This document shows positions 38,654 through 50,775 of a DNA stretch of 64,000 nt, piece by piece. A program made the position numbers and the translations under genes. Location of the stretch: contig JAFEUB010000908.1 of the NCBI GenBank assembly GCA_024529925.1, forward strand, positions 1,426,001 to 1,490,000, written 5' to 3'. Source of the stretch: Ophthalmolycus amberensis. Taxonomy: Eukaryota; Chordata; Actinopteri; Perciformes; Zoarcidae. How positions within the stretch are numbered: position 1 is the first letter of the stretch; every line of letters begins with the position of its first letter. The notes under the pieces were generated by a model. It was not told the DNA's origin, searched no databases, and saw nothing but the letters and a program-made list of their open reading frames with translations.

Positions 38654-38949
38654 TTTGGAGCGACTCAGACACCAACACAGAGAGAGACTTGTCTCTAACC
38701 CCCGTATCTTGTACCTGACCTCACATGGCTCTCAGCAGAGTACAGTATTTAGGGCTTTAAGCTGCTTCCTGCTACTAAGCCAGCTAATTCCTAGACTTTT
38801 TGTTGAGCATAATCTTATTTTCACCACTGACGAAGAATGTGATATGCGATGGGTGTGTGTGTGTGTGTGGGAGCATGGAGTGTGCGTATGAAGGAGAGAT
38901 GGAGGAATATTAATCATGTTTATTTATCTGGACGAGGAGTTGAAATAAG

Positions 38950-39195
38950 TGACGAGACATCATTTAACAGCATGCTAAGGTAATCTCTGGTCGAGATAAA
39001 TACTTCATTTCTCTCCTCTCCCCGTGACGCTCCCATGCCTGCGACTGCGCCGCTGAAGCTACATCTAAACACCGGCAATAATAAAGACAATTATTTAGGC
39101 CTTTGATAATTATGTGTCAAAGGCAGCGAAAGCCACTAGATAATTGGAAGAAAACTGAATGGTAATCCACAATGGAGATCCCCCTATGGGAGACA
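38950..39195. promoter_or_regulatory. Candidate enhancer with paired CTTTGA motifs
   Basis: It contains an inverted pair CCTTTGA (39100-39106) and TCAAAGG (39117-39123) around ataatta, plus caataataaag and acaattattta just before it. The pair suits TCF/LEF or SOX sites. The surrounding 200 bp are repeat-free. Confidence 0.33.
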
Positions 39196-39482
39196 GGCAG
39201 ACTTATCCCTAGAAAGAATGCAGAGCGAGAGAAAAGAGAGAAACAGCCAAAGACATAAAGATGAGAGCTCTTTAAGGGGCCTTGCTTACTGTCAGATAGT
39301 CAATGTGAAAAGCCACAATTACACATAGAGAGTGAGTGCGAATAGAGAGCAGCGAACAAGAGAAAGGAACACAAGAGATGGAGAGAGAGAATGACAGAAA
39401 GTGAGTGAGAATAAAAAAGAGAACGGAATGTTGCGCGCTAGTGGGAGTGAGCAAAGACTGAGCAGAGGCCAAAGGGAAGGAG

Positions 39483-39485
39483 GAG

Positions 39486-39523
<38 letters not shown>
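39483..39523. repeat. (GA)n microsatellite
   Basis: 41 bp of GA within a longer purine-rich interval (about 39350-39530). Confidence 0.97.
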
Positions 39524-39524
<1 letters not shown>

Positions 39525-40817
39525 GGAGAAGCGCCCAGTGATGATGCCAGTCAGAGACGAGGCTTATAATGTGGCATGCACTGCCAACAGCCGCAGATAA
39601 TCTAGGACTACCCACTGAGCACTGAAGCACTGCTTAAATATTTGATTGATTAACTGTCCTGTTGCTGCCAGAGAGTTAAGAGGAGAGCATCAGAGAAGCC
39701 AGGGCGAACACAGAAAAAACAAACAAACATGTATGCGCACATCCGAAAGTTGGAAAACACATGGCGCAGACACACTAACACATACTCCCCCATAAATCCC
39801 TACACGCCAACATTGGAACAGGAGCGCAAACACAAACACACACAGACATGTACACATTGCGAGCATGTGAAGAGTCAGCAAAGACAGTGGCAAGGGCTGG
39901 AAAACCAAACATAAAGGCTGACTGATGCTCTGGCAGTGATTTTCTTCCATCATAAATCAATGAGGACAATAGAGTTAAAGATAAACAGTGCTGAAGTTGA
40001 CGATCTTCATCTGGATTTGGCTTTCAGTGGCCGCGGGATTCACCACAGGGATGTTAGTGTGCTATCTCTCTTATTGCTACAGTACCGGTGTATGACTATG
40101 TTGCTAGCAATTGATCTCAGGTCATAGAGGGTGGATAGGAGTGTGAATGCAACGTGTTCATCTGCTACACTGTCCGTGACACACACACACACACACACAC
40201 ATCCCTGTTCGTCCCTGGCTGTGAAAACACAGGCAGCTGGCCCCCCCGCGCTCCAACACCCTCCACAGGAAGAGACAACACCAGCGCTTCCTGTGGCTTT
40301 GAAGCAGCGGTCCCAGGTCCCCTGTCGGTCCCCAGCTTCCTTTGTCTTAACCGCAGGAAGGAAGCCCTCTCTAGCACGAGGCCACAGGGCCCTAGGGAGC
40401 CAGAGGGAGTGTGTTTGTGTGTGTGCACCTTTCAGTGTTGTGGGAGTGTGCTCACTGAGGTCACATGCATTCACAGGGTTTTTTCCCCTTTGACTCTCCA
40501 GAGCCTGAACTCTGGTTATGGCGAGTGTGTAGAGTAGGAGAGAGCAGGAGAAAACTGCAATAACTTCCTGCTCTCTTTCCTCTTTCCTGTCACGGCTGTT
40601 CGCCACATATATGATGAAGGGAAGATGAGGGAGAGAGTGAGAGAGAGACAGACAGGGAGGATGGTGGGCGGAGAGACAGGGTGAGATTTGAAAGGGTGAG
40701 GAGCGGGCATTGCCGAATTGTGTGAGTGACAGCACCGGACGCAGGGTAGTGGGAGGTGGTGTGTGTCTGTGTACGTGTTGGGGAGGATTCTATCTATGTG
40801 TGTATAACCGTGCAAAC

Positions 40818-40857
40818 CACACACGCACGCACACACACACACACACACATATATATA
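40818..40857. repeat. (CA)n with a short TA tail
   Basis: CA units with two CG interruptions, ending in tatatata. Confidence 0.95.
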
Positions 40858-41759
40858 CAGCGGACAGAAACACACCAACAAGTGGGGACGGTGAGGAAAA
40901 GGAAGGCCACTAAATATTTACTGACACAGCAGAAGTGGAGAATGGTTGTCCACTGGTGGAAACAAAAGGCAGAGGATGAGGAGCGGCGTGCCAGGAAACC
41001 TGCCGGCTGCGGGCGCTGCGCCCCGCTTGTGCCCGCATGGAAAACAAGAAAGAGGAAGATGGGAAGGGAGGATGGAGGAGAGAGAGAGAGAGAGAGGGGG
41101 CAGAATGAGGGAGAGGACGAACAGGGCTGTGGGTAATGGGGGTGCTCATAAACAATAGCAGCCTGGAGCGAAGCAACTGTTACTTAACAAAAATGGATTT
41201 AGTTTCTTCAAGATGAGGTTTAGTGAGTTTTAATTTGTGCGGGCGTTGGTTTGTGCATGTGAGTATGTATATGTTTGTATTAAAAAATAATATTTTGTAA
41301 TAAACTTCAAACTTCTGTATGCCTCTCTGCCCAATTGACCAAATAATCAGAATAACTCACCGAGGGATCTTCTACATGAATGTTTTTATTCCTGCTGGTG
41401 ACATATAATTCGATAAATGATAATGAGTTCCTGAAACATTCCTGTTGGTTTTCACTTGAAAGACAACTCTTTTCAAATCATTCAGACCCAATAACCCAAA
41501 CAGATGCTCAAATGTTAAGCATCATTTTATATTCTATATTTACCCAAACATAATTCAATTAATTTCTAATTAACATCTGCACAGTGGTAAGTGTTAATGA
41601 GATTAACTCCCAACAGTTTGATCAATTTACATTTCTGCCAAAATGAAAAGACTGGTAGCTGATGCTCGAGTTGCTCGAGCTGTATTAACAATACCCCTAT
41701 AATGTTCACATTCAAATGATATTGACACAATTAAGAAAGTGGACAGTGGAAGTTTCGTA

Positions 41760-41900
41760 ACATTAGTAGTTAGGGATGTTCATATATTGTTTGGCGACAG
41801 CAATTACAGAAATGGTAATTACTAATTAGGCAGCATTCCTTAACGAAGTGAAATTACGGCACGGCGACAAATTAAAGTCTTGTGTTCATTCGAATATATC
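41760..41900. promoter_or_regulatory. Candidate conserved non-coding element
   Basis: It holds ggcgacagcaattac and ggcgacaaattaaag, two half-similar blocks about 70 bp apart, around ggtaattactaattagg. Confidence 0.28.
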
Positions 41901-42149
41901 TTAGTTAAGAAAACCAGCATAAGGTACGGTGGGCAACGTCTTCATCATTCCCAAGTCAACTGGCCACATTAACAGCTTTGGTCTACAGAGTGAAATGACA
42001 AAGTTACTTTTGCGCATTGAATACAGACTCGGCCTCATCATCTCCACTTGCCTTTTCTCTCCCTCTCTCTCTCGCTCGAACAGTGCTTTTTTCTTGTCTT
42101 TCTCCCTGTCTCCCAACCCTCCGGCAATGCTGTAAAATAGAAACCTAAC

Positions 42150-42375
42150 CTCAATATTTTCCCTCACGGTGCTGGGACTTGCTGGCCCATTAAATTCCCC
42201 TTCCCATGTGTCAGCTTGCACATTTCCACCATGAAATTTTCATATAATTAAACTTTCTTAATGATTTATAAGCTATAATAATAGCCGTAAGTATTTCAGA
42301 GCAGGTTAAAGGGACAGCTTTTAAGTGCACGCCGGGGGATGACCCTGTTTTAACATAGTTTCGGATGGGTGACTC
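42150..42375. promoter_or_regulatory. Candidate conserved non-coding element
   Basis: Complex AT-rich sequence (ttcatataattaaactttct; atgatttataagctataata) passing into a GC-richer part with cgccgggggatgaccc. No repeats. Confidence 0.25.
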
Positions 42376-44929
42376 TCGGCTGGAGACCACGATGGATAGG
42401 GCGAGGGAGAATGGGATTGACGGAGGGAGGGAGTGAGCGAGCGGGCCTAACAAGGGTGGGTGGAGGAGGAGGCTGAGACCTTTGTGTCGTAACTCAGGGT
42501 GATACTGTCATCGAGGAGAACCAAGGGCTCCCTGAACCCTGGCAGGGAGGAGACAGCTTACCACTGACAGACAGAGAAAGACACATGCATGCATAGAAGG
42601 CAAACGCAGCAACAGAGGCTGAGAAACTGACAGAAGGAAAATGCTGGATGCAGAAAGGTTACTGAGAAAACTGTAGTTGGATGAAGTAAGTCACAAAGAA
42701 AAACAGTCAAAAGAATTACTTAAGAAAAAGAATACAGATTCTATTAAATAAAGTCAAATAAATAAATATTATAAGGCACATTATTTAAATAAAAAAGCTA
42801 AATTAGCTCACCTAATCCCGGTGAATCAAATACACTAATAAACAGGCAAAGTTTACTGTAAAGCAGTGCTGGAGTCAATGTCTATAGGATGTGCACAGTT
42901 TGCATGCATGTTCTGGGGCGCGCACACACACACAGATGTTTGCTCTCTGCTGCCTCTTTGACGGCGAGGCTGATATGATTGCCACTTAGGAAATCAGTGT
43001 GTTTTCACACCACTCTCAGCTCTGCCAAAGCTAATGTGTTAAATATCCATCGGGTACTGCTGTCCATTTCTGAGACACACACAGACACACACACAGCCTT
43101 AGGGGCTGATAAACATTGATTCCTTGTACTAACTGAGCCCACAGTTGGTATCCACCCAAGCCAACATTTTCTAAATTGGGGTGCAGTGAGAAAATTTCAA
43201 CAAGCTATGATGTGAAAGTTCTTCTAAATTTGTAGTGAGGGGGTTTAAGTAGAGCTAAATTTGAACTATTGTGTGACTTTTTTTCACTTTTCTTGTTGTT
43301 ATCAAGAAATGCCAAATTTGTTTTAAAATACATCATTGTTGTAGAAAAATTCACTTTCATGCTGGACAAATCAACACATGAAATCCAGCTACTGTAAGTG
43401 TTTTGGAAAGGTGGAGTCTGCTAATGGCAAAATCTACCAAATATCTCCGTGGACGGTTTTTCACCTTAGCTGTGAATGGGGGAGGAGGAAGAGAAGGAAA
43501 ATGAAACAAAAACAACAAATCTGGAGGCGCCTGCTGCTCTACACATTACTGGCAAATCAGGTGTGTGTGCGTGCGTGTGTTTGTGTGTGTCCCTTCAGGG
43601 CAGCAGGAGTTGATTTCTAAAGGGAGGTGTTTTGTTGAAACTTCCAGTGCCACTCGAAGTCGCTCATGGACTAACTGAGGGGGAAAAAAAAGTTAGGGGG
43701 AAAAAAAAGAATGGGAGGAGAGGTAAATGTGGTAAAAGCTAATGAAAGTGACAAAGAGAGAGTCCCTCCTTTCAGTTATCATCCTCTCCTTCATATTTCC
43801 TCGTCTCCTGCGCTGTGGGGCAAGGGAGGAAGAGAGAGAAGGGGGGAAAAAAGAAGAAAAAAAAAACATGCTCTGTGATCCCCTTTACTCAAAGGAAGGA
43901 CAGAGTGAGAGAGGGAAAACTATAAAAGGCCAACTGAAATTAATGGAAATATATAACAATCTTGAAATTAACTTCTCATTGCCACTAGCCATGATTTAAA
44001 ACAGCTTTTTAACGAGAGGAAAGATGAGTCAGAAAAGAAAGAGAGGGAGAAGGGGTTGAGGCCATATTACAAATTGGACAGGCTGGAGGAAGCTACAAGT
44101 TAATTTGCCCCATCATTTGAAAACTTTGCAGTTCTCAAGGCACACTCACTTAAATTATTATTTTTATGTCCAAATTAATCAAGACATAAGACTAAAGGAT
44201 AAAAAAAATACTAATGTAGGGTATAAGGAAATACAAAGCAATTCAATTAGCCATTTAAACAGGCAGAGTAAAGAAAAAGGAAAACATATTTCAAGTATCT
44301 GAACTGTATCACGATGTTCCGATGGGCCATATTTAACAGCAAAAACATTTCCGCTTCTAACTTTAAATACAAAAGATTTTTTTAATGAATAAACACATAA
44401 ATAATAATATCTAGATTAATGAGATACTGCACAATGATATTGAAATATAATACCCGTACTAATGAATTGTTATTATTAATATGATCATTATTATTATCAT
44501 TATTATGCTGTTGTTTACTATATTTTGAATAAAACACAAGAACACTGCCATATATAAATAATTTACTTTTGTTTATTTTCTGTTATTCTTTGCAACATTT
44601 GACACCGTAGTATATTTAAATAATGTGCCCAATAACCAGAGCAATGTACGTTTGAGCACATAATAAAATCAACACAACGATTCGCTTAATGAATTAAATG
44701 TAAAATCTACAAAACGTAGTACACCAGTTGAAGTGCTTTTCAAGTGATATTGTTGATTAAAAACAAAGCCTGAGAGAAGGGTGAGGAACACAAACACGCA
44801 CACAAACACATACAGGCCATTTACACACACACACACAATTTAGTATAAAGTATATTATTAATCTTGTGAAAAAAAGCAATTAAATCAAAGTGGAATATAG
44901 AGCCTGAAGCTATGAGGACTGTCAATTCT

Positions 44930-45320
44930 GCTGGAAATGCCACAGAAGATTACAGTTGGGTTTGTGGATTCCATGAACCCTTTTTTGATTAGGGAGTCAA
45001 TTATTTCTCATTACTGAAGATGCTATTTCGGAAAAAGACCTTGTCAGTCAATCATGCAAAAAGTCCTCGAAAAGCGTGAATAAACCATTAAAGAGAGAGG
45101 CGGGTGGGGGGGGGCTGTGGGGGAAAGCACACTGACCCTTTCCCACACCCAAACTCCTACTTGTAGTCAAATTACCTTTTTAACTATTACACCTCTGTCA
45201 GGTCTTTGTCAGCGTATGGTAATTAGGGCCTTCAGTGGAGAACATTTGAAAAGAAAACAGTATATTTATTAGTTTATCGCAGAGAAAGGCATTTACCCAG
45301 AGCTGAAGGTAAGTTTGAAT
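44930..45320. promoter_or_regulatory. Candidate enhancer with PBX/MEIS-like motif
   Basis: TGTCAGTCAATCATGC at 45042-45057 contains, on the minus strand, TGATTGAC followed by TGACA, close to PBX and MEIS consensus sites. The flanks (ttttttgattagggagtcaa; gtatggtaattagggcc) are complex and largely repeat-free, except for a short G run near 45108. Confidence 0.32.
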
Positions 45321-45473
45321 GTGGTGATTATCTTGTCATTTTCAGGTTGTTTGTCTAAGAGTGTGCATGTGTGCGTTAGTGTGCGTGTGTGAGTGCATGT
45401 CAGCGCGAGTGAACGCTGGTGTGTGTGACTCCAGGTAATGTGCTGTTGTGTGGATGGCACACACATGTGCATT

Positions 45474-45536
45474 CACACACACACACACACACACACACCT
45501 ACACACACGTATACATATTATATATATATATATATT
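45474..45536. repeat. Compound (CA)n ... (TA)n microsatellite
   Basis: CA run at 45474-45498 and TA run at 45517-45534, with GT-rich sequence continuing to about 45590. Confidence 0.95.
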
Positions 45537-46799
45537 TTTGTATTTATTTATACGTGTGCGTGTGTGTGTATGTATGTGTGTGTGTGTACGTAAGCTGCTT
45601 TCAGCACACTGATAGGCGAGCACAGCACATTTCTCCCGTCCTCTTTGTTCTGTGTTGGGTTTGACACCTCTAAACAATAGCAGCGCTTCACTTCGCCCAG
45701 CCCCAACCCACCACCAACCACACACTGCATGGACGGGAGCTGCCAATTAGCACTATCAAAACACCCCTCATCAGCTGTCTGCCTACCACAAAAAGAAGAA
45801 AAAAATCCCCAAACAAATCAATAATTCAGAATTTCCCTCAAAAACAATCACATTCATCAGTGGACTTAAGGACACAAGAGAGAAGTGACCATGATCACGA
45901 ACCGTATAGTATGGATTGTGTGAATGCACAGAAAACAACTGGAGTACCGCTCATGTGACCACATGAAGTGGAGGGTCACAACAAGCACTTGACCAGCAGA
46001 GTAGAAACAAAGGTCTGCGTCCTCTCACGTCTCATCCTTTCCACTCTGGCGTCTGGAGCTGATCTATATTTTGGGGCCGACAGTTCCTCGACCCGACCCG
46101 AATGCAACCGCTGTCCCCTATCTACATCCTTCTCCTTTTGTGTAAAGAGAGCAGTTGCTCCCATCCATTCTCTTCTTCCTCACACACATACATTTTCCTC
46201 CACTCAAGAAAAGCCCCACACTCTTTTAGTTTATCTACCTTTGTCTAATGCCACGCTGGGTGAGCTGCGTTTGGCGGCCTCCGAACTGCCAGACGACGTG
46301 TTGTGACCCAGGGGAAGGAGGGCCGACGTGGGGAGAGAGGAGTGGAGAGGGGGGCCTGTCATGGAGAAAGGGTCTCAGAGGGCCGGAGGTGAGCAGAGGT
46401 GTCTGGGAGATGACTGTCGTTCCTCTCGGTGGTCCAAGACCTTTTCATTAACTTACACCCCAGGGTTCACCAAACAGAAACAGGGGGTGGGAGTGGGGAC
46501 AGGGGGGGTGCAGACGGGTGCAAAGCACTAGCCCTTGTGACCACCAGGGACCTGCTGCCTTCCTGTCTGTCTGAATGCAGATCTGTGTCATCCATTATGG
46601 ACAAGGGACTGCTTTTTAACAAAATACAAACACAAACAGGACCACATGCACACAGGCACAACACATGCACACAAAAATACACATACATCAAAGCCTGCTA
46701 AGGGAAAGAGAAGGGTAACAAAGGACAGGCAGTGCCCCCTAGTGTTATCATCAAAGAGAAATCAGACCAAATCAACTAACCATCACCTCAACCAAAGCC

Positions 46800-47120
46800 A
46801 GAAAAACAGATACAGGAAGAAGAGAGGGGGGGGGGGGGAGCGGCTGAAATCATGAGAGAAGTGGTATTGCATGTGGAAGGCCCAGGGTTGGGAGTGGGTG
46901 AGTAAGGTGAAGGGAGCAAGAAGCTGGGGGAAGGAAGGAGAGGGATGGAGGGAGAAAGGGATTGAAAGTTAGGGAGTGAGTATTGGGGGGTGGAGGGGTG
47001 TATTGTACATAATAGCTGCTTGGTGGCGGAGGGGGTTAAAAGATGTCTTGCCACGTCCAAGAGGCCGAGAGAGCGAGAAAGTGAGAGGGGGAGAAGGAAA
47101 GGGAGAGAGGCAGGCAGGCC
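46800..47120. repeat. Purine-rich tract with poly-G
   Basis: About 320 bp dominated by GA, GGGA and GGAG steps, including a 13-G run at 46826-46838. Confidence 0.8.
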
Positions 47121-47201
47121 ATGCATGAAAGCCGATGTCAGAGAAGTCCAGAGGAATCGTCGGGTGTGAAGCCATCTAATAGGAAAGCAGAATATATATC
47201 A

Positions 47202-47227
47202 GACACACACACACACACACACACACA
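47202..47227. repeat. (CA)n microsatellite
   Basis: 26 bp of pure CA. Confidence 0.96.
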
Positions 47228-49129
47228 TGCTGACTGTGAATTACTGAGCCACCCAATGTGGCCTGGTAACTGATCTGAACATGAACCACAAACTAATGAG
47301 TGACATGACGGGAGGAGATGAAACCCTAGCTTACTTGGACAACAAAAAAGCCTTTGGAGCAAAATGCACACTTATGCTTCAAAGATAAAAACGTGTGCAC
47401 AAACAAGAATGCATTAAAGAAATAATAATCTGTGCAAATGTTTTTTCTTCTTTCTTTTTTCTTTTACTCGGACAGCACATCCAGCTTCATATTCCCACCA
47501 TGAAACAAGGCCTACCCTTCAGTGAGTTCCACATTCAGCTCTAAGACATCAAAGGCTGCTCCACACCAGGAGTCTCTCGCTCGCTCTCTTTCTCCCTTCC
47601 TCTCTCTCCCTTCCTTTTGCTCTTTCATAACCCCCATCGTATTTCACAGCACATAAAGCCTTAAAATGGCACATAAAACAGTTCATCTCTTTTCACTGTC
47701 AGCTTTCCAGGCTTAAAAAATTAAATATGTTTTACCGCAGGTACATAACTAAAACACATCGATGGAATAAATTGCCATAAAGGATTCAAACTCAGCTTTC
47801 TATAAGTCTCTGAGGCTATATAGTTGGGTATAGATCAGCTGAATAGCCAATATAGGGTGTTTCAAGCTTAAAGTGCAGAAAAAATGAAGTGAGTGAAACT
47901 GTGGAATTGCCTGTTTTTCCTTTGCCACCAATGCCATCGTTCTGTTTTCCGTTTAAACACTTGAGATATGTGCAGGAAATAAACGGCACAGTCTGCAGAT
48001 GATGCACTGACACTGACAGTGTCTTTACTAACACCAAAAGAATGCTGTCACCCTGGTGCTGAGGGTTTGAAGGGGGCAAGGCGAAAACACCACAGAATAC
48101 CAACACTGCATTCAATGAACTTTAAAAGCATGTGAAAGGCAGAGAGCAGAGAGTGAAGGAGGTGGGTGTGGATGGAGATGCAGAGTTTGAAGGAAAAAGC
48201 GAAGGAGAGAGAAGATGAGACAAACAGACGGGAGAAAGGATTTAAACGTCAACCCTGGAGTCACTGAGTTCACTGACATTTGCACCAGGATCCGCCTAGC
48301 TGCTCCTCGCAGCTTTTCAGAAACGACACTTTCCTTTCAATTCCTAAGACTTATTCTTCCTACATTCGCTGCAGAATGAGACCATTCACAAGCTTGGGGG
48401 AAGAGACAAAAAAACAAAACAAAAAACATAGAAAAGCAAACTGAATTGAATGTGTTGAATTCAAGTGATGCCCATGTGACAATTTGCTACCCCGTATGTC
48501 CTCAAGATTCCTCTTGTATATTGTATGCATTCTTATGGACGAATTAGCGAGGGGGAAGGGAAAAAATGACATGTGACAAGCGATTCATTTGAGCTGTCAA
48601 CATGTCATCTTCAGCACATTCAAAGCTCACATCAACCGCTCGTATTCCCTCTCTGGTGAAGGTGACCTAGGTCGTAACCAGCTGACACACCCAGACACAG
48701 CAGGTGAATGCAGTGGGAACAGCGAGTGTGTGATATTGGCAAGAATGAAGGCAAGTTAGAGCAAAAGGACAAAGAGGAAACAGTGACTAAATGTGAGATC
48801 TACTTGGAAAAGGAAACAAATGAGGACACCTTTTTAAAGAATTGAGAGCATCTGGAATTTTCAGGTGAAAAAACTAAATAAAACATAGACAGATAATTCC
48901 ACATTTGAGGTTATATTAAATAAAACCTTCAGATTAAGATAACCATGAAGAGGTTTTACACAAAATAAATAAACAACACTCAGAGGATACTTTTCAATGA
49001 AATAGACTGTGAGAAGGAGGAAACAGTGGAAAAAATGTGATCTTGGACAGAGATGTTTGTCAAAAATGGCAAAATATTAAAAAAAAACACTGTGTGGATG
49101 AGACAGATGTCAGTCTCAAGTGAAGGATC

Positions 49130-49690
49130 GGAGTGAGACGGCAGAGAATGAAGGAGCAAGGCCGATGTGAAGTTGAGGTTAAGAGAGGGAAGGGAAAATG
49201 AAAGTGAGCGAATCGGAAGCAAAGAGGAAGAGCAAAGAAGAGGCGTAAGACCACATACACCGGGGCACGAGATAAAAGGAAGAAAACGAGAAGAGGCAAG
49301 TTTACAGATAAACGGTAAGAGAGAGTCGGAGGATGACCAAAGAAGCTCAGAGGAGTGCAAGAGACACACAATCAAGGGCAAGTGGCAAAGAATAAAATGA
49401 GCGAGAGAAGGAGCTTTTTGTTTTGCGAATTAAGAAGGAAGTACAAGACAACGAACGAAGGAGAGAGGAGCGAAACAAGTGGACAGCAGTGCCCAATGGG
49501 TATTAAAGAGTGAATGAAAGAGCGAGAGACGTGTGAGGCAGAGGAGAGGGAAGAGAGCGAGACCTTGCCTCGGAGGCAACGAGCCGAAAGCAACGAGAGA
49601 GGCAGACAAAGCCGCGCACTGCTCTCACACAGCAGAACAAAGAGAGGAGGTGCATCATGGGAGTCTGAGCCTTGTGCCGCCACTGACGCC
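49130..49690. repeat. Purine-rich tract
   Basis: About 560 bp strongly biased to A/G (gagagaag, gaggaagag and similar) on the plus strand. Several open frames on both strands arise from this bias. Confidence 0.75.
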
Positions 49691-50408
49691 ATGCTGGATA
49701 AACACGCAATGGCACGTGCAAAAAATCTAACCGCAAACACATAAGCCTTCATGTAATGATCAGTGATGAGTGAAGACTTTAGACCAAATTTTTTAGTTAA
49801 TTTGGTTTTGGTTTAAATTCTTTAAGAAGTAAAGGGTCAGTTTTCCTACTTTAATGTTGTAGCTCCTCAACCTTCATAAAACGCAACTACATCAACTATT
49901 GTGCATATCATGTGGAAGCGTACAAGTATACTAAAGCAGATGCATAAAGAACATGAGTCCGTCTGTCGTAAACTTGACAAAAGAACAATACGGAAAACTT
50001 TTTATAATAGTGACTTTAGCGGAGCATAAAAATATGGTAGAGAGCAAGGAAACGCTGAGTAAATCAAAACAGCATCTTCACTGAAGGAAGACGCACTCTG
50101 ATATATGCAGACCTGGGTTAAAGCAGAGGGTGAGGATACACAGGAAGGGAGGAGGGCTGTTCAATTTTTGGGGCAATTCAGGTATGAGTGGAAATGCAAA
50201 TATCCGTCTGTGTGTTTCATTGTAAATCTGATCAGGTGCATGTATGTGTGGTAAAAGCAGTCTATACTTCTCAGGCAGCTCGCTCAGGGAAACACAAGAA
50301 GGAGAAAAGGAGTAAAGTCACATGGGTGACAGGTTAAAACTGTGGTTTACTTTCTCAGCTATGTCAGAAATCAAAGGAAAAGTATGCACAATTATTAAGA
50401 TATCGGCT

Positions 50409-50768
50409 CTAAAGTTTTCCATCTACACCCTCTGACTCCTGCTTCTCCCTCTCTTGTGATCTCTCATCCTCTATCCCTGTTGGTCTCTCTTCCTCCGGCA
50501 GGTCTGATGTGTTGGGAGCTGCAGCTGAACTCTGAGTAGCACTGTCTCCAGGAAAAAACAAAGTGATCAATGTGAGAAGGCACGGGGTGCTCATGGACAG
50601 GCCAATCAATGGTGCAAAGAACCTTGCCCAGGGCCTTATGCAAATGGGAGCACGTCCCGTAACCTCGGGAGTGAACATGCGCACCAGATCAATGGGGTGA
50701 GGGTAGAACCTTACAGCAAGATCAGCCTCAGCCAGTAAATATGTAATGATGAATCCCTCAAGATTTAA
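50409..50768 (-). other. Unassigned 119-codon open segment, possible alternative terminal exon
   Basis: On the minus strand an AG (gagttcag) at 50769-50770 is followed by 119 open codons and a TAG. The translation starts LNLEGFIITYLLAEADL. It then has a hydrophobic stretch (FFAPLIGLSM..CLLTLITLFF) and an acidic, Glu-rich end (DLPEEERPTG...GVDGKL). It begins in phase 0, so it could be joined in frame to the exon ending at 59695 as an alternative 3' end. The polypyrimidine tract before the AG is weak and I do not recognise the product. The same interval contains an ATGCAAAT octamer, so it may instead be regulatory DNA that happens to be open. Confidence 0.15.
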
Positions 50769-50775
50769 CTGAACT
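50570..50775. promoter_or_regulatory. Candidate conserved non-coding element with octamer
   Basis: It contains ggccaatcaatgg and ATGCAAAT (50639-50646), a POU octamer. It overlaps the unassigned open segment at 50409-50768, so the two readings compete. Confidence 0.25.

Noticed and set aside
40040..40735. 231-codon minus-strand open frame and several overlapping frames around 40.1-41.1 kb
   Set aside because: They span CA/GT repeats (runs of VCVCV and THTH) and GC-rich intron with no recognisable domain or codon pattern. Frames are open on both strands.
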